NCBI RefSeq assembly: GCF_000766945.1
Contig: NZ_KN266208.1
Coordinates: 471,605-535,604, forward strand
DNA from: Cellvibrio mixtus subsp. mixtus J3-8
GTDB taxonomy: Bacteria > Pseudomonadota > Gammaproteobacteria > Pseudomonadales > Cellvibrionaceae
DNA length: 64,000 nucleotides
Reading direction: 5' to 3'
Under the pieces are notes generated by a model. That model worked only from the letters and a program-made list of their open reading frames with translations. It made no database searches and was not told the DNA's origin. Every line of letters starts with the position of its first letter. The first letter of the stretch is position 1. A program made the position numbers and the translations under genes. This document shows, piece by piece, positions 18,202 through 26,900 of the stretch.

Positions 18202-19395
18202 ATGACATCACCCTTGATTCCCGAGCGCCCATTGCTGATTTCGCCCTCTCTTGCCGCCACCATCGGCCTGGAAGAGGCGTGCATGCTGGGAATTTTAGCG
18301 GAGCTGGCCAATTTCCTGCCCTTGACGCCAGCGAACGGACGCCAGTGGCTGGATGTGGACAGTAACCGGGCTGAACGTATGATGCCCTTCTGGACCGATT
18401 ACGATATCCAGCGCATTAGCCGCAGCCTGCATGAAAAAGGCGTCATCCAATTGGTTTCCGCGCCGTTTGTGGAAAGCCGTCGCCTGACCCTATCGTTTGA
18501 TAGCACTACGTCCCAAACGCCAGCGACACCATCGATTCCAATGGTTGCAACTGCCATGGCTCCGAACATTAGCCAGGGTGCGAACTTGATTCCGCCGCAT
18601 TGGCAACCGGACCAGGAATTATTGCGGCAAATCGCCCAGTACAATATCCCGCAGGAGTTTGTGTGGCAGCAACTGCCCGAATTCGTGACTTATTGGCGCG
18701 AGCGCGGTGAAACCAGCCATAGCTGGGGCGCGAAATTTTTAAAGGATGTGCTGCATAAATGGCGTAATCACGAAACATTAAATGCTCGCCAGCAGCGCGA
18801 AGATAACGAGCGCCAGGTGCGCGAACGCGAAGCAGATTTTTTAAAGCGCGACCAGGAAATTGCAATGCACAGCCAATGGCGCCCAAGCCGCGATGCATTG
18901 GAAGTATTAGTAAAACACGCTGGTATCAGTCTCGCGTTTGTCGAAGATTCGATCCCGGAATTTGTGGTGTATTGGCAGGAGCGCGGCGAAGTAGGCCGCA
19001 CCTGGAACAGCAAATTTATCCAGCACGTAAAACGCCAGTGGTTGCGCTACAGTTCGGCGCTGGAACACGATACCGAACCCAAACGCATTCCGGAGAATTG
19101 GCAACCCGGTAAAGATGTCTACGACGTTTTGAAACTGGCCAATATCGATTTGAAATTTGCGCAACAACAGGTTGCGGAATTTGTCCTTTTCTGGCGCGAC
19201 AGCAATCAGGTTTACGCCAGCTGGAACACTAAATTTTTGCAGCACGTGAAATATCACTGGGCCAAACAACACGCATTAACCACCGTCAACTCGCAGCAGG
19301 TTAACCATGCAGGACAGCAAAACGCTCATCAATCAGGTCGCACAAGAGATAGCAGCCTCGCAGAACAACTCAACGACCGCAGCTGGGCCAGCTGA
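18202..19395 (+). CDS. dopC: DopC-like / phage lambda O-derived replication protein with three DnaT-like repeats
   Basis: The 397-residue protein begins with a winged-helix-like domain (~10-100) of the type found at the N-terminus of phage O-like initiators. Three copies of a ~58-residue DnaT-like module follow (residues ~132-188, 224-282, 297-354). Each copy begins W-x-P, contains an EFV-x-x-W segment and ends with W-x-x-KF-x-x-x-V-x-x-x-W. A charged helix (~190-222) separates the first two. DnaT-like domains bind single-stranded DNA and take part in primosome assembly. The gene overlaps the next one, a lambda P-like helicase-loader gene, by 89 bp. This pair matches the dopC/dopE pair I recall being proposed as domesticated phage helicase-loading genes. 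Chromosomal function is inferred. Confidence 0.75.
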   Translation: MTSPLIPERPLLISPSLAATIGLEEACMLGILAELANFLPLTPANGRQWLDVDSNRAERMMPFWTDYDIQRISRSLHEKGVIQLVSAPFVESRRLTLSFDSTTSQTPATPSIPMVATAMAPNISQGANLIPPHWQPDQELLRQIAQYNIPQEFVWQQLPEFVTYWRERGETSHSWGAKFLKDVLHKWRNHETLNARQQREDNERQVREREADFLKRDQEIAMHSQWRPSRDALEVLVKHAGISLAFVEDSIPEFVVYWQERGEVGRTWNSKFIQHVKRQWLRYSSALEHDTEPKRIPENWQPGKDVYDVLKLANIDLKFAQQQVAEFVLFWRDSNQVYASWNTKFLQHVKYHWAKQHALTTVNSQQVNHAGQQNAHQSGRTRDSSLAEQLNDRSWAS

Positions 19396-19987
19396 TTCTG
19401 CGCAGGCACAGCGCAGCGCGCCGACAGACGCACATGTAGATGCGATCAATCAGGTATTTGCGTTGTTCCGCATTAACTATCACAACCAGTACTACAGTGC
19501 ATTTAAAGATAACGAGCTGCTTAATCAAGCGCGCCGCTTATGGCTGAATTCACTCGCGCATTTTGCGCCGGAAACCATTCTGCGCGGCGCTCGCAAAGTG
19601 ATAGAAGAGTCAGAGTATTTGCCCACATTGCACCGTATGATTCGCGCCTGCCAGGGCGAGCCGGAAAAATTCGGTTTGATTGATGCACACGCCGCATATG
19701 TTGAAGCCTGTCGCGCATCCAGCCCGAAAGCGGCTTACCATTGGAGCCATGCGGCGGTGTACCACGCAGGCTGCGCGAGCGATTGGTATTTTCTGGCGAG
19801 CAATCCGGAAAAAATCGCTTTTCCAATTTTCGAGCGCCACTATTTAAAAATATGTGAGCGTGTAATCAATGGCGAGCAATTGCCCGCACCCAACGCACCG
19901 GCACTGCCCCAAACAATAGAAACCCCGCTCAGCCGCGAAGAAAATCTAAAACGCATGGAAGAATTGCGCAAACAACTGGATATTTAA
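19307..19987 (+). CDS. dopE: DopE-like / phage lambda P-type helicase loader
   Basis: A 226-residue protein resembling the replication protein P family, which binds DnaB and brings it to the origin. A flexible N-terminus rich in Ala/Ser (~1-45) precedes a helical domain (INQVFALFRINYHNQYY, LWLNSLAHFAPETILRGARKVIE, LPTLHRMIRAC), and the C-terminus is a charged helix. The start at 19307 lies inside the preceding gene and is preceded by AGCAGG, so translation is probably coupled. No phage structural, lysis or integrase genes surround the pair, which argues for a resident chromosomal role rather than a prophage. A search for chromosomal dnaC or dciA in this genome would be decisive. Confidence 0.72.
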   Translation: MQDSKTLINQVAQEIAASQNNSTTAAGPADSAQAQRSAPTDAHVDAINQVFALFRINYHNQYYSAFKDNELLNQARRLWLNSLAHFAPETILRGARKVIEESEYLPTLHRMIRACQGEPEKFGLIDAHAAYVEACRASSPKAAYHWSHAAVYHAGCASDWYFLASNPEKIAFPIFERHYLKICERVINGEQLPAPNAPALPQTIETPLSREENLKRMEELRKQLDI

Positions 19988-20033
19988 TTTTTTATTTTCG
20001 TTTTCATCATTAATCGTTTCGGTAAACCGTGTT

Positions 20034-20828
20034 ATGAACAAGCAAGCTTCACAGTGGTTCCTCGGCCTTTTACTGCTGGCCTTCCCTATTGCCACCCTGG
20101 TGATGGTATTAGGGTTAATGAGCATTCCGATTCACCACATTTTTATGGATGACGATGAACTCACCAGCAGCACCCTGCTACCGGATTTTGCAGCGATCAA
20201 CCAAACTCCCGAACGCAAGGAACAATTCCTTGCGATGTTGCGCCCCCTGGTCGATGAAAAAAATACCAAACTTTTAAAATCCCGTGAACGTTTATTGAAA
20301 ATCAAAGACGAATGGGAACGCTCACACACCATTAGTGGTGTAAACAAGCGCAACCTGGAAAAGCTGCGCGAGAAATTTCATGTGACTTATGAAACTTATC
20401 CCGAAGATGATAAGGCTGTAGATATTTTATTGTTGCGCGTCGATAGCATCCCTTCATCAATGGTATTAGCACAAGCCGCCGTGGAATCCGGTTGGGGGAC
20501 CTCGCGTTTTGCGGAGGAAGCCCACAATTTATTTGGCCATTGGTGTTATAAACCCGGCTGCGGCATAGTGCCGGGCAAGCGTTCGGCTCGCGCCAAACAC
20601 GAAGTTAAAAAGTTTAACAATGTTGAAGAATCACTTACGGCATACTTCAACAACATTAATACCCATAACGCCTATCGCGCCTGGCGGCAGTTACGCGCCC
20701 AGCTACGCGACCAACCGCAAGCGTTTACCGGTGTTGCCATGGTGGCGGAATTAGGTAAGTATTCAGGGCGCGGGAGTGCCTATATCCACGAATTACGCAC
20801 TGTTATTCGTGGCAATAATCTTGAATAA
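20034..20828 (+). CDS. Bax-like glucosaminidase-domain protein
   Basis: Peptidoglycan hydrolase-like protein of 264 residues, anchored by one N-terminal membrane segment (~8-30). A charged helical stretch follows, then a GH73-type glucosaminidase domain (~130-262). The putative catalytic Glu151 sits in AAVESGWGTSRFA, followed by the family-typical NLFGHWCY. The C-terminal Y-x-x-x-L-R segment is also typical of E. coli Bax. It would cleave N-acetylglucosaminyl bonds in murein at the periplasmic face. It stands 46 bp after the helicase-loader gene on the same strand; no functional link is evident. Confidence 0.87.
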   Translation: MNKQASQWFLGLLLLAFPIATLVMVLGLMSIPIHHIFMDDDELTSSTLLPDFAAINQTPERKEQFLAMLRPLVDEKNTKLLKSRERLLKIKDEWERSHTISGVNKRNLEKLREKFHVTYETYPEDDKAVDILLLRVDSIPSSMVLAQAAVESGWGTSRFAEEAHNLFGHWCYKPGCGIVPGKRSARAKHEVKKFNNVEESLTAYFNNINTHNAYRAWRQLRAQLRDQPQAFTGVAMVAELGKYSGRGSAYIHELRTVIRGNNLE

Positions 20829-20909
20829 CAAGTGTTAACGAATTGATTTGGATAACCGGACAGCAATAATTTCTGACTAATAACATTGATCACACAGCAA
20901 GGAAACCTT

Positions 20910-21470
20910 ATGTGTAAACAACTGGTTAAACCGCTCGGCGCGCTGCTCATCGGCGCCTTCGCCAGCATCAGCGTGAAGGCGGAAATCCCGCTGGATTTCA
21001 ACGTCTCCGGCCAAGCTACTTACACCCTGATCAAAGCTGGTGGTGAACGATTTTCGCCTACCCTATTCCTCTTCAAAGGTGGCCTGGAATTTGATGAAGG
21101 ATTGCTTGATGGCATAGGCCTCCAAGGGGTTGTGGGTGTTCCCATGAGCAATGATGACAAGCATGGTGTGACCATGGAAATCACCGAGCAAACTGCTGCC
21201 TACATCACTCTCACCAACCCCGAATACCAAGAGGGCGATTTGAAAATCAGCGTGCTGCTGGGCTATGCCTCCACCGAACTTGAAACCCATCTACCACGCC
21301 TGGGCGCGCCCTTCAAAGATACCTTCTCGGGCTTTAGCTACGGCTTCTCATTGCAAGATCCTATTTTGGAAAATAAACCATTTTATTGGAGCCTGGATTG
21401 CGTGCGCTCCTATAACGATGATGATTTACGAGTAGATGGCTGCGGCCTGGGAGTTACCTATGCGTTCTAA
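20910..21470 (+). CDS. Putative outer-membrane beta-barrel protein
   Basis: Exported protein of 186 residues with a signal peptide ending near SVKAEI. Alternating amphipathic strands and a terminal Phe after GLGVTYAF suggest a small outer-membrane barrel. AAGGAAACCTT directly before the ATG at 20910 fixes the start; an in-frame TTG at 20886 has no such site. Two Cys in the last strands (LDCVRS and DGCGLG) could form a disulfide. The next gene begins 11 bp before this one ends, so they are translationally coupled. I do not recognise the family. Confidence 0.6.
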   Translation: MCKQLVKPLGALLIGAFASISVKAEIPLDFNVSGQATYTLIKAGGERFSPTLFLFKGGLEFDEGLLDGIGLQGVVGVPMSNDDKHGVTMEITEQTAAYITLTNPEYQEGDLKISVLLGYASTELETHLPRLGAPFKDTFSGFSYGFSLQDPILENKPFYWSLDCVRSYNDDDLRVDGCGLGVTYAF

Positions 21471-22764
21471 AGGAATTCATTTGTCATTGGCGCTTATCGC
21501 CAGTTTGGGAGCGGTATCACTGGTTAGTTGTGGCGGTGGCGACAACAATAGCGAGCGAGTAGCACAAACCGTTGATGCCTCAAAAAATACCGTTACCAAA
21601 GTGGCTATTGCGGCTAACGACCAATATGTCCATTTTAAAAGTTTTTACCAGTTCGAACTAATCGGCAGTGATGCGCAAGGCAATGAAGTTAATTTAACTA
21701 AAAAAGCCACATGGAAAATTAGCGACGCCAAACTGGGCAAAATTAAAGATGGCTATTTCACTGCTTCGGGCACCGCCGGAAATTTCACACTGACGGCAGA
21801 ATATGCAGGCATCGTCGCCCTCCCCCAGGAGATTAATGTTTCCGATGCAAACCTGGTGAAAGTGACAGTGCAAAATACCGCTGCATCGGTGGATGAATGT
21901 AAAAACACTACTTTCACTGCACAAGCCGAATTTGATAACGGCAGGATCCTGCCTTATCCATTGACCTGGAAAGTTGCTGAAGGCGGCACCAACGCTGTCT
22001 TTAAAGATGCCACCAAAGGAACGCTCAATACCACTAACAGTGGTGCCATTAAAGTTGTTGCCAGCGGTGTAGATAATAGTGGTAAAGAGATTCTTTCTGC
22101 GGCCTATAATTTTGCGATCAACGAAGCACTAACCAGCATTACCGTTACACCAAGCAGAACCACGGAACTACGCAATGGCGATACAGCAACAGTTATTGTG
22201 CAAGGAATTTATGGAGACCAAAATAACCCGGTCGACATTACCGGTAATGCAACGCTCACTGCATCGCCCGATAGTTTGTTAAAAATTGAAGGCACTAAAA
22301 TTACCGCGCAAAATGGCACCGCCAATGGTTCAAAAGTTACCCTCAAAGGAAGCTGTGGCGGAGCGGAAGGCATACACGAGTTGACCATTAAAGATCGTGA
22401 ACTGAAATCGATAGAAATCAGAAATAGCAACGGCGGCGCATCATCAAATTTGACAGTGGCGGAAGGCAGCAACATTGACCTGAATGTGCGGGCAACCTAT
22501 ATCGATGATGCCACCAATGATGATTACACCAGCAACGTTTTTTGGAAAATCGATGATCGCAACAATAATATTCCTGCTGACAGTGAAAGCAAAATTACTA
22601 TTACGTCCTCAGGAGTTCTGAGTGTTGCCAGCGATCTGAACCTGGGCATAAGCGCAGTTATTTATGTGATTGCAGAAGTGCGGGACAGCTCGGGTAATGT
22701 GCTGAAAAATTCCAGCGGCACAGAAATGAAGGATGACATCAACATCACGATTAATCCCAATTAA
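21460..22764 (+). CDS. Lipoprotein with tandem Ig-like (BIG2-type) repeats
   Basis: The 434-residue product begins with a lipoprotein signal whose lipobox ends VSLVSC, followed by GGGDNN. The start at 21460 is preceded by GGGAG and overlaps the upstream stop by 11 bp. About four beta-rich repeats of ~85-95 residues follow, each opening with strands such as VTKVAIAANDQYV, LTSITVTPSRTTEL and LKSIEIRNSNGG and containing ATWKI or TWKV-type core positions typical of bacterial Ig-like group 2 domains. It is probably an outer-membrane-anchored adhesion or scaffold protein made together with the preceding barrel. No enzymatic motif is seen. Confidence 0.72.
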   Translation: MRSKGIHLSLALIASLGAVSLVSCGGGDNNSERVAQTVDASKNTVTKVAIAANDQYVHFKSFYQFELIGSDAQGNEVNLTKKATWKISDAKLGKIKDGYFTASGTAGNFTLTAEYAGIVALPQEINVSDANLVKVTVQNTAASVDECKNTTFTAQAEFDNGRILPYPLTWKVAEGGTNAVFKDATKGTLNTTNSGAIKVVASGVDNSGKEILSAAYNFAINEALTSITVTPSRTTELRNGDTATVIVQGIYGDQNNPVDITGNATLTASPDSLLKIEGTKITAQNGTANGSKVTLKGSCGGAEGIHELTIKDRELKSIEIRNSNGGASSNLTVAEGSNIDLNVRATYIDDATNDDYTSNVFWKIDDRNNNIPADSESKITITSSGVLSVASDLNLGISAVIYVIAEVRDSSGNVLKNSSGTEMKDDINITINPN

Positions 22765-22779
22765 TACATTGATCGCTAT

Positions 22780-22819
22780 CCAATAAAAAGGGCGACTATG
22801 CAGTCGCCCTTTTTATTGG
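22780..22819. terminator. Very strong bidirectional terminator
   Basis: An 18-bp perfect stem around GGGCGACT / AGTCGCCC with an ATGC loop, including A5/T5 tracts and outer CCAAT/ATTGG arms. It separates the Ig-like lipoprotein gene from the convergent deacetylase gene. Confidence 0.93.
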
Positions 22820-22857
22820 AGAGTTATAGCTGATTTCGTCAATGATTGATTAAGCCC

Positions 22858-23928
22858 TCAATCTTTATAAGTCCATTTACCGTGTTTATCGGTTATTAAC
22901 CATTGTTGGGTGTACCAATAGAACCGATCTTTTTCTCCGGCGTAGGCGGTGCAATTATAGCGGGTACGCCCGGGCTTTAACGGTTGCTTTGCTTGAACCC
23001 ATAGTTGCTGATCAATAACTTCCACCGTAATAGGCCCCTGTCCGGTAGCGAAACAATTTATTTTTTTTAGCAGCCCGACATCTGCTAACTGCAATACCAG
23101 CCAGGGCTTATCGCCCTCACGCGCAATCACATTTTCAAGTTCATCGTTTTTATTCGCATAAAATTTTATCGAACTGGCAGGCATGGGCCTGGTGTTAACT
23201 TTCATAATGAAATCGTCGAGCCCTGTAAAACCACCTCCAAAAGGAAAACGCGGCACAGCCTGCAAATCACCTTTTTCATAGAGCGCACCGGATTGTTGGC
23301 CAAACGCGATGTAGCCCGACTTCCTGGCAATCCGTTGCACCTCAATATCGTATTCACCAAATGGATAGGCCAGCATCATGTGTGCCTCGCCAATTTCATG
23401 TTTGATTTTTTGCTGGGCTTTTTCAATGTCGCTATGGATACGCTCGCGATACTCACTCGCACTTTCGCCGGTATTTTTGCGCGGCAAATGCGTATGGGTG
23501 CTGGAATGGTTGGCAATAGTAACGCCGTTTTTTGCCATCTCTCGCAATTGGTCCCAACTGACAAATAATCTGGATGTACCAACCGAATCGGTGTTCACAA
23601 AAAAGGTAAATGGCCAACCACGTTTTTTTAGCCGCGGATAGGCAGAGTCATAAACACTCGCATAGGAATCATCAAAACTGATGGCGACGGTTTTGTCAGG
23701 AAGCGTGCCGCCCTTGCGCAAGATTTCCACCAGCTCAGGCAAGGGCACGACATTAAAATGATTTTTTTCCAGATAATCCATCTGCGCTTCAAATGCATCC
23801 GGACTAATGCTGGTGGATTCAGGCGTGGTATTGCTCACATGGTGATAGAGTAATACCACAGCGGCGTTGCTAGAAAAAGAAAATATTGTTAGCAGCAGCA
23901 AATACCAACGAACTATTTTTATACTCAA
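22858..23928 (-). CDS. Polysaccharide deacetylase (CE4/NodB domain), exported
   Basis: An exported deacetylase of 356 residues: signal peptide (1-22), then a NodB domain with the catalytic TFDD-type motif as AISFDDSY (Asp86, Asp87), the metal-binding HSxxH-type motif in ANHSSTHTHL (His141, His145), and AYPFGEYD as motif 3. A beta-rich tail of ~110 residues follows (from ~245), with two Cys. Substrates of CE4 enzymes include N-acetylglucosamine polymers and acetylxylan. The N-terminal VVLLYHHV segment is common in PgaB-like and related enzymes. It starts 15 bp after the stop of the 1238-residue gene, so the two probably form an operon. Confidence 0.88.
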   Translation of the reverse strand: MSIKIVRWYLLLLTIFSFSSNAAVVLLYHHVSNTTPESTSISPDAFEAQMDYLEKNHFNVVPLPELVEILRKGGTLPDKTVAISFDDSYASVYDSAYPRLKKRGWPFTFFVNTDSVGTSRLFVSWDQLREMAKNGVTIANHSSTHTHLPRKNTGESASEYRERIHSDIEKAQQKIKHEIGEAHMMLAYPFGEYDIEVQRIARKSGYIAFGQQSGALYEKGDLQAVPRFPFGGGFTGLDDFIMKVNTRPMPASSIKFYANKNDELENVIAREGDKPWLVLQLADVGLLKKINCFATGQGPITVEVIDQQLWVQAKQPLKPGRTRYNCTAYAGEKDRFYWYTQQWLITDKHGKWTYKD

Positions 23929-23943
23929 TCACATCACCAAACA

Positions 23944-26900
23944 TTATTGCAGCACACGAATTTCCAATGGAAACTCTTTCAATTTTTGTGTGCGCGCAAG
24001 ATTAAATTCGATAGTTTCCGGAATTTGTTTAACATCCAACTCAATGGTGATTTTACCCAAATTATTGCGTAACTCTGCCGGCTGGCTAATCACCGCCCCG
24101 GACTCATCCAATGCCTTCACTGCCATAAAGTCGGGCAAATTTCCCTCCACATCGAAAATCAAACGGCCCGCTTCCCAGCGACGCAATTTTAATGTGCTGC
24201 CATTGTTGCTCCACTCCATACCAAACATAAACGGCGCTTTGACTGAAAGTGGATCTTCCATGGCGAGAAAAACCATTTTACCCCAGAGCGCAACAGCATC
24301 ACCTTGCGCTAATGGGCGATCGCGAATTTCCAGTTGCCCGCGCAACCACGGGCGACCTGGATCCGGCTCGTATTTTCCATTCATCCAACCGCCTCCCATA
24401 TGCTCCATCGCAATGGGAACCTGGTAATTGACTGAGTGTAAATTTCCCGATGAATCCTCTATTTCGCTAATGACGAAACGCACTGCACTCAATTGCCCGG
24501 TTAGCGGATGCGTGTTGCGTGTATACACATCGGCCAGTAGCGATAATTGTTGCCCGCTAACATTTAATTCATTGAGCGCAATTAATGCTGGCCCTGCGGC
24601 AATCGTCTGCTTTGGTGACTGGTAAGGGTAAACAACATCATTCGGGGGCGTGTCTTTTTCCAATGCGGGCAAGCCGTTGGCTTTCAGCGTTGCAGGCTCA
24701 AACTTTTCCGTGAGGAAAGGTTTTGCCGGTGGAAAAATTCGCGCGATACTGAACTCATAATTTTTTTGTTCCAGCTTACTGGCCACAACCACTTCAGCAG
24801 CAGCAATTTTCCCTTGGTAATCGATGCTGATGGTTTTACCGGAATCGTAAAAATTCTCGCCGCGCATCGTGTTGATACTAGCGAGTTGTTTGCCATCTTC
24901 ATTCAATGCATTCACTTGTAATAACGCAGTAGTGTTGCCGCTCACCTGAAAATATAAACGGCTGGGTCCAGCCGAGAGAAAACGAATTTGCACACCTTGG
25001 ACATCCAGGGTTTTTCCAGCCAGCGGGCCATTCAGGTTTACACGTTCAACATCCAATGGTAATTGCTGGGTGATGACACCTTTTACTGCACCAACACTGG
25101 TCAAGCTAACCCCAACCGGCAATATAATTTTTTTTGTACCTTGCAAACCGGTGAAGCTAATCGGCTGGCCATTTTCCATGGCATTACCCTGATAAACCAG
25201 GTTGATATTACCCGGCTGTTTTAAACCACCGCCACAACTGCCAGCAGCAATCAGGGATTTATCCTGGTGATCCACGATATCGGTAATACGCAATACCACA
25301 CTGTCATTTTCCTTGCCCAGATTAGGTAAGTTAAATGCATTTACATCCAGATTGATTTCATCGCCCTGTTCCGTTCGCTCTACTGTGCGAATACCGATTC
25401 CAAATGGGCCGGAAGAGGTTTGTGCAATAAATGCTTCATTAAAATGTTTAACGGTAGCGAAAGCTGGCAACTCTGCCGATGGTAGCGTGATGAACTGTGC
25501 CGGGTTAGACTCCAGCCGCTCACCCTCGACAACGGGCGCTACATTCTCTACACCAAATGCGCGACTCAATAGTGATGAAAACCATAAATGAATTTGCTGC
25601 GGCGCTTGCTCATCCAGGTTTAATGTTGCACGCACCTGATTCGCATCATGCTTGATTTTCATGCGCTCATAAAAAGGCAGGGTTTCTGGCCAATCAGTGG
25701 CGATGGTTGTTTTGGCCGAGGCGGCGGCGGCGGTTAATTTGTTGGCAGCATCAACGATAAATTGCTGGTCATTGCTCGCTACCACCGCATTAAATTCCAG
25801 CGCAGGCGGAAACGATTTTGGCTCAAGCCCGAGATATATTCCCTGAATAGGCTCTGCCGGTAACGACAACTTTCCCAGCGCCATTGCGGCCGAACCCTCC
25901 GGCAATTGCCCCGGGTGAAACAGCACGGCGGACACCATTTGGGTGTTGTATCCTTTCGCCCATGTTTCAAGGTTTTTTTCCGCTGCCGCACCCGCCTGCA
26001 AACGACCATTAAAGGCGGCCACCAATTCAGGTGCGCCAACTACGATTTGGTTATTGCTAATACTGGCCGATAGCACCGGGGATTTTTCACAGGTATTGTC
26101 ATCTACCGTGGAAAAAATAATGCCGTCGGGGCTCTCGTTATCAATGATGTAGTTTTTTTTTAGCCATTCACGCCAGGTATCCGCCGGAAAATTTCCACTT
26201 AGGACCCACAGCGTCTTACTCTGCCCGTTTTGTCCGTACACCCCCATCCAGACATCATCAGCTTGTTGCTGGACATTAATGCCCGCTTTAGCGAGGCCAT
26301 CCCAAAAACCGGATTTAGGTTCGGCGACGTACGCAAACAAATCAGTGCCGGGTGAAAGCATTTGCAAACGATCCACATCGGCATGCAGCAAACCAAATAG
26401 TGATGATGATGCAATTGCTTCAGTGACTTTTATTTCCTGCGGTGCAACGGTAACCGGTGTCCAGGTAGAACGCTTTAACCAGAGGATTGTGCCTGCGGTG
26501 GCGATAATTGCCAGCAGGATAACCAACATGCCCCACACAAAATGCGACTTATGGAAATTCACATCCTCATGCAGTTCTTCATCGTGCTCTTGCGCTAATT
26601 GCGCTTCGCGCGATGAAAGCTCTTCATCGGTGAGTAATTCCTCGTCCGGCCACTCGCGTAATGACGACTCGTTGTCCAGCAACGGAACATCGAAATCCTC
26701 TTCATTAAATCGATCCTGGCGTGCATCCAGCGATTCCGGTTGCGATTGACCAGCAACCGTTTTTGTTGCAGCTGCTGCTTTTTTTACGTCCGGTTTTTTA
26801 ACATGGTCGAGCTTTTCGATTGGCGCATCCGGTGCCGGATTTTTAGGTTCTGCCGGGGCCGCGACAGCATCTCCAGTTTGGGTAGAACCATCTTCCGACT

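Noticed and set aside
18202..19987. Prophage containing the O/P-like genes
   Set aside because: No integrase, structural, lysis or repressor genes and no attachment repeats flank the pair; neighbours are ordinary chromosomal genes.
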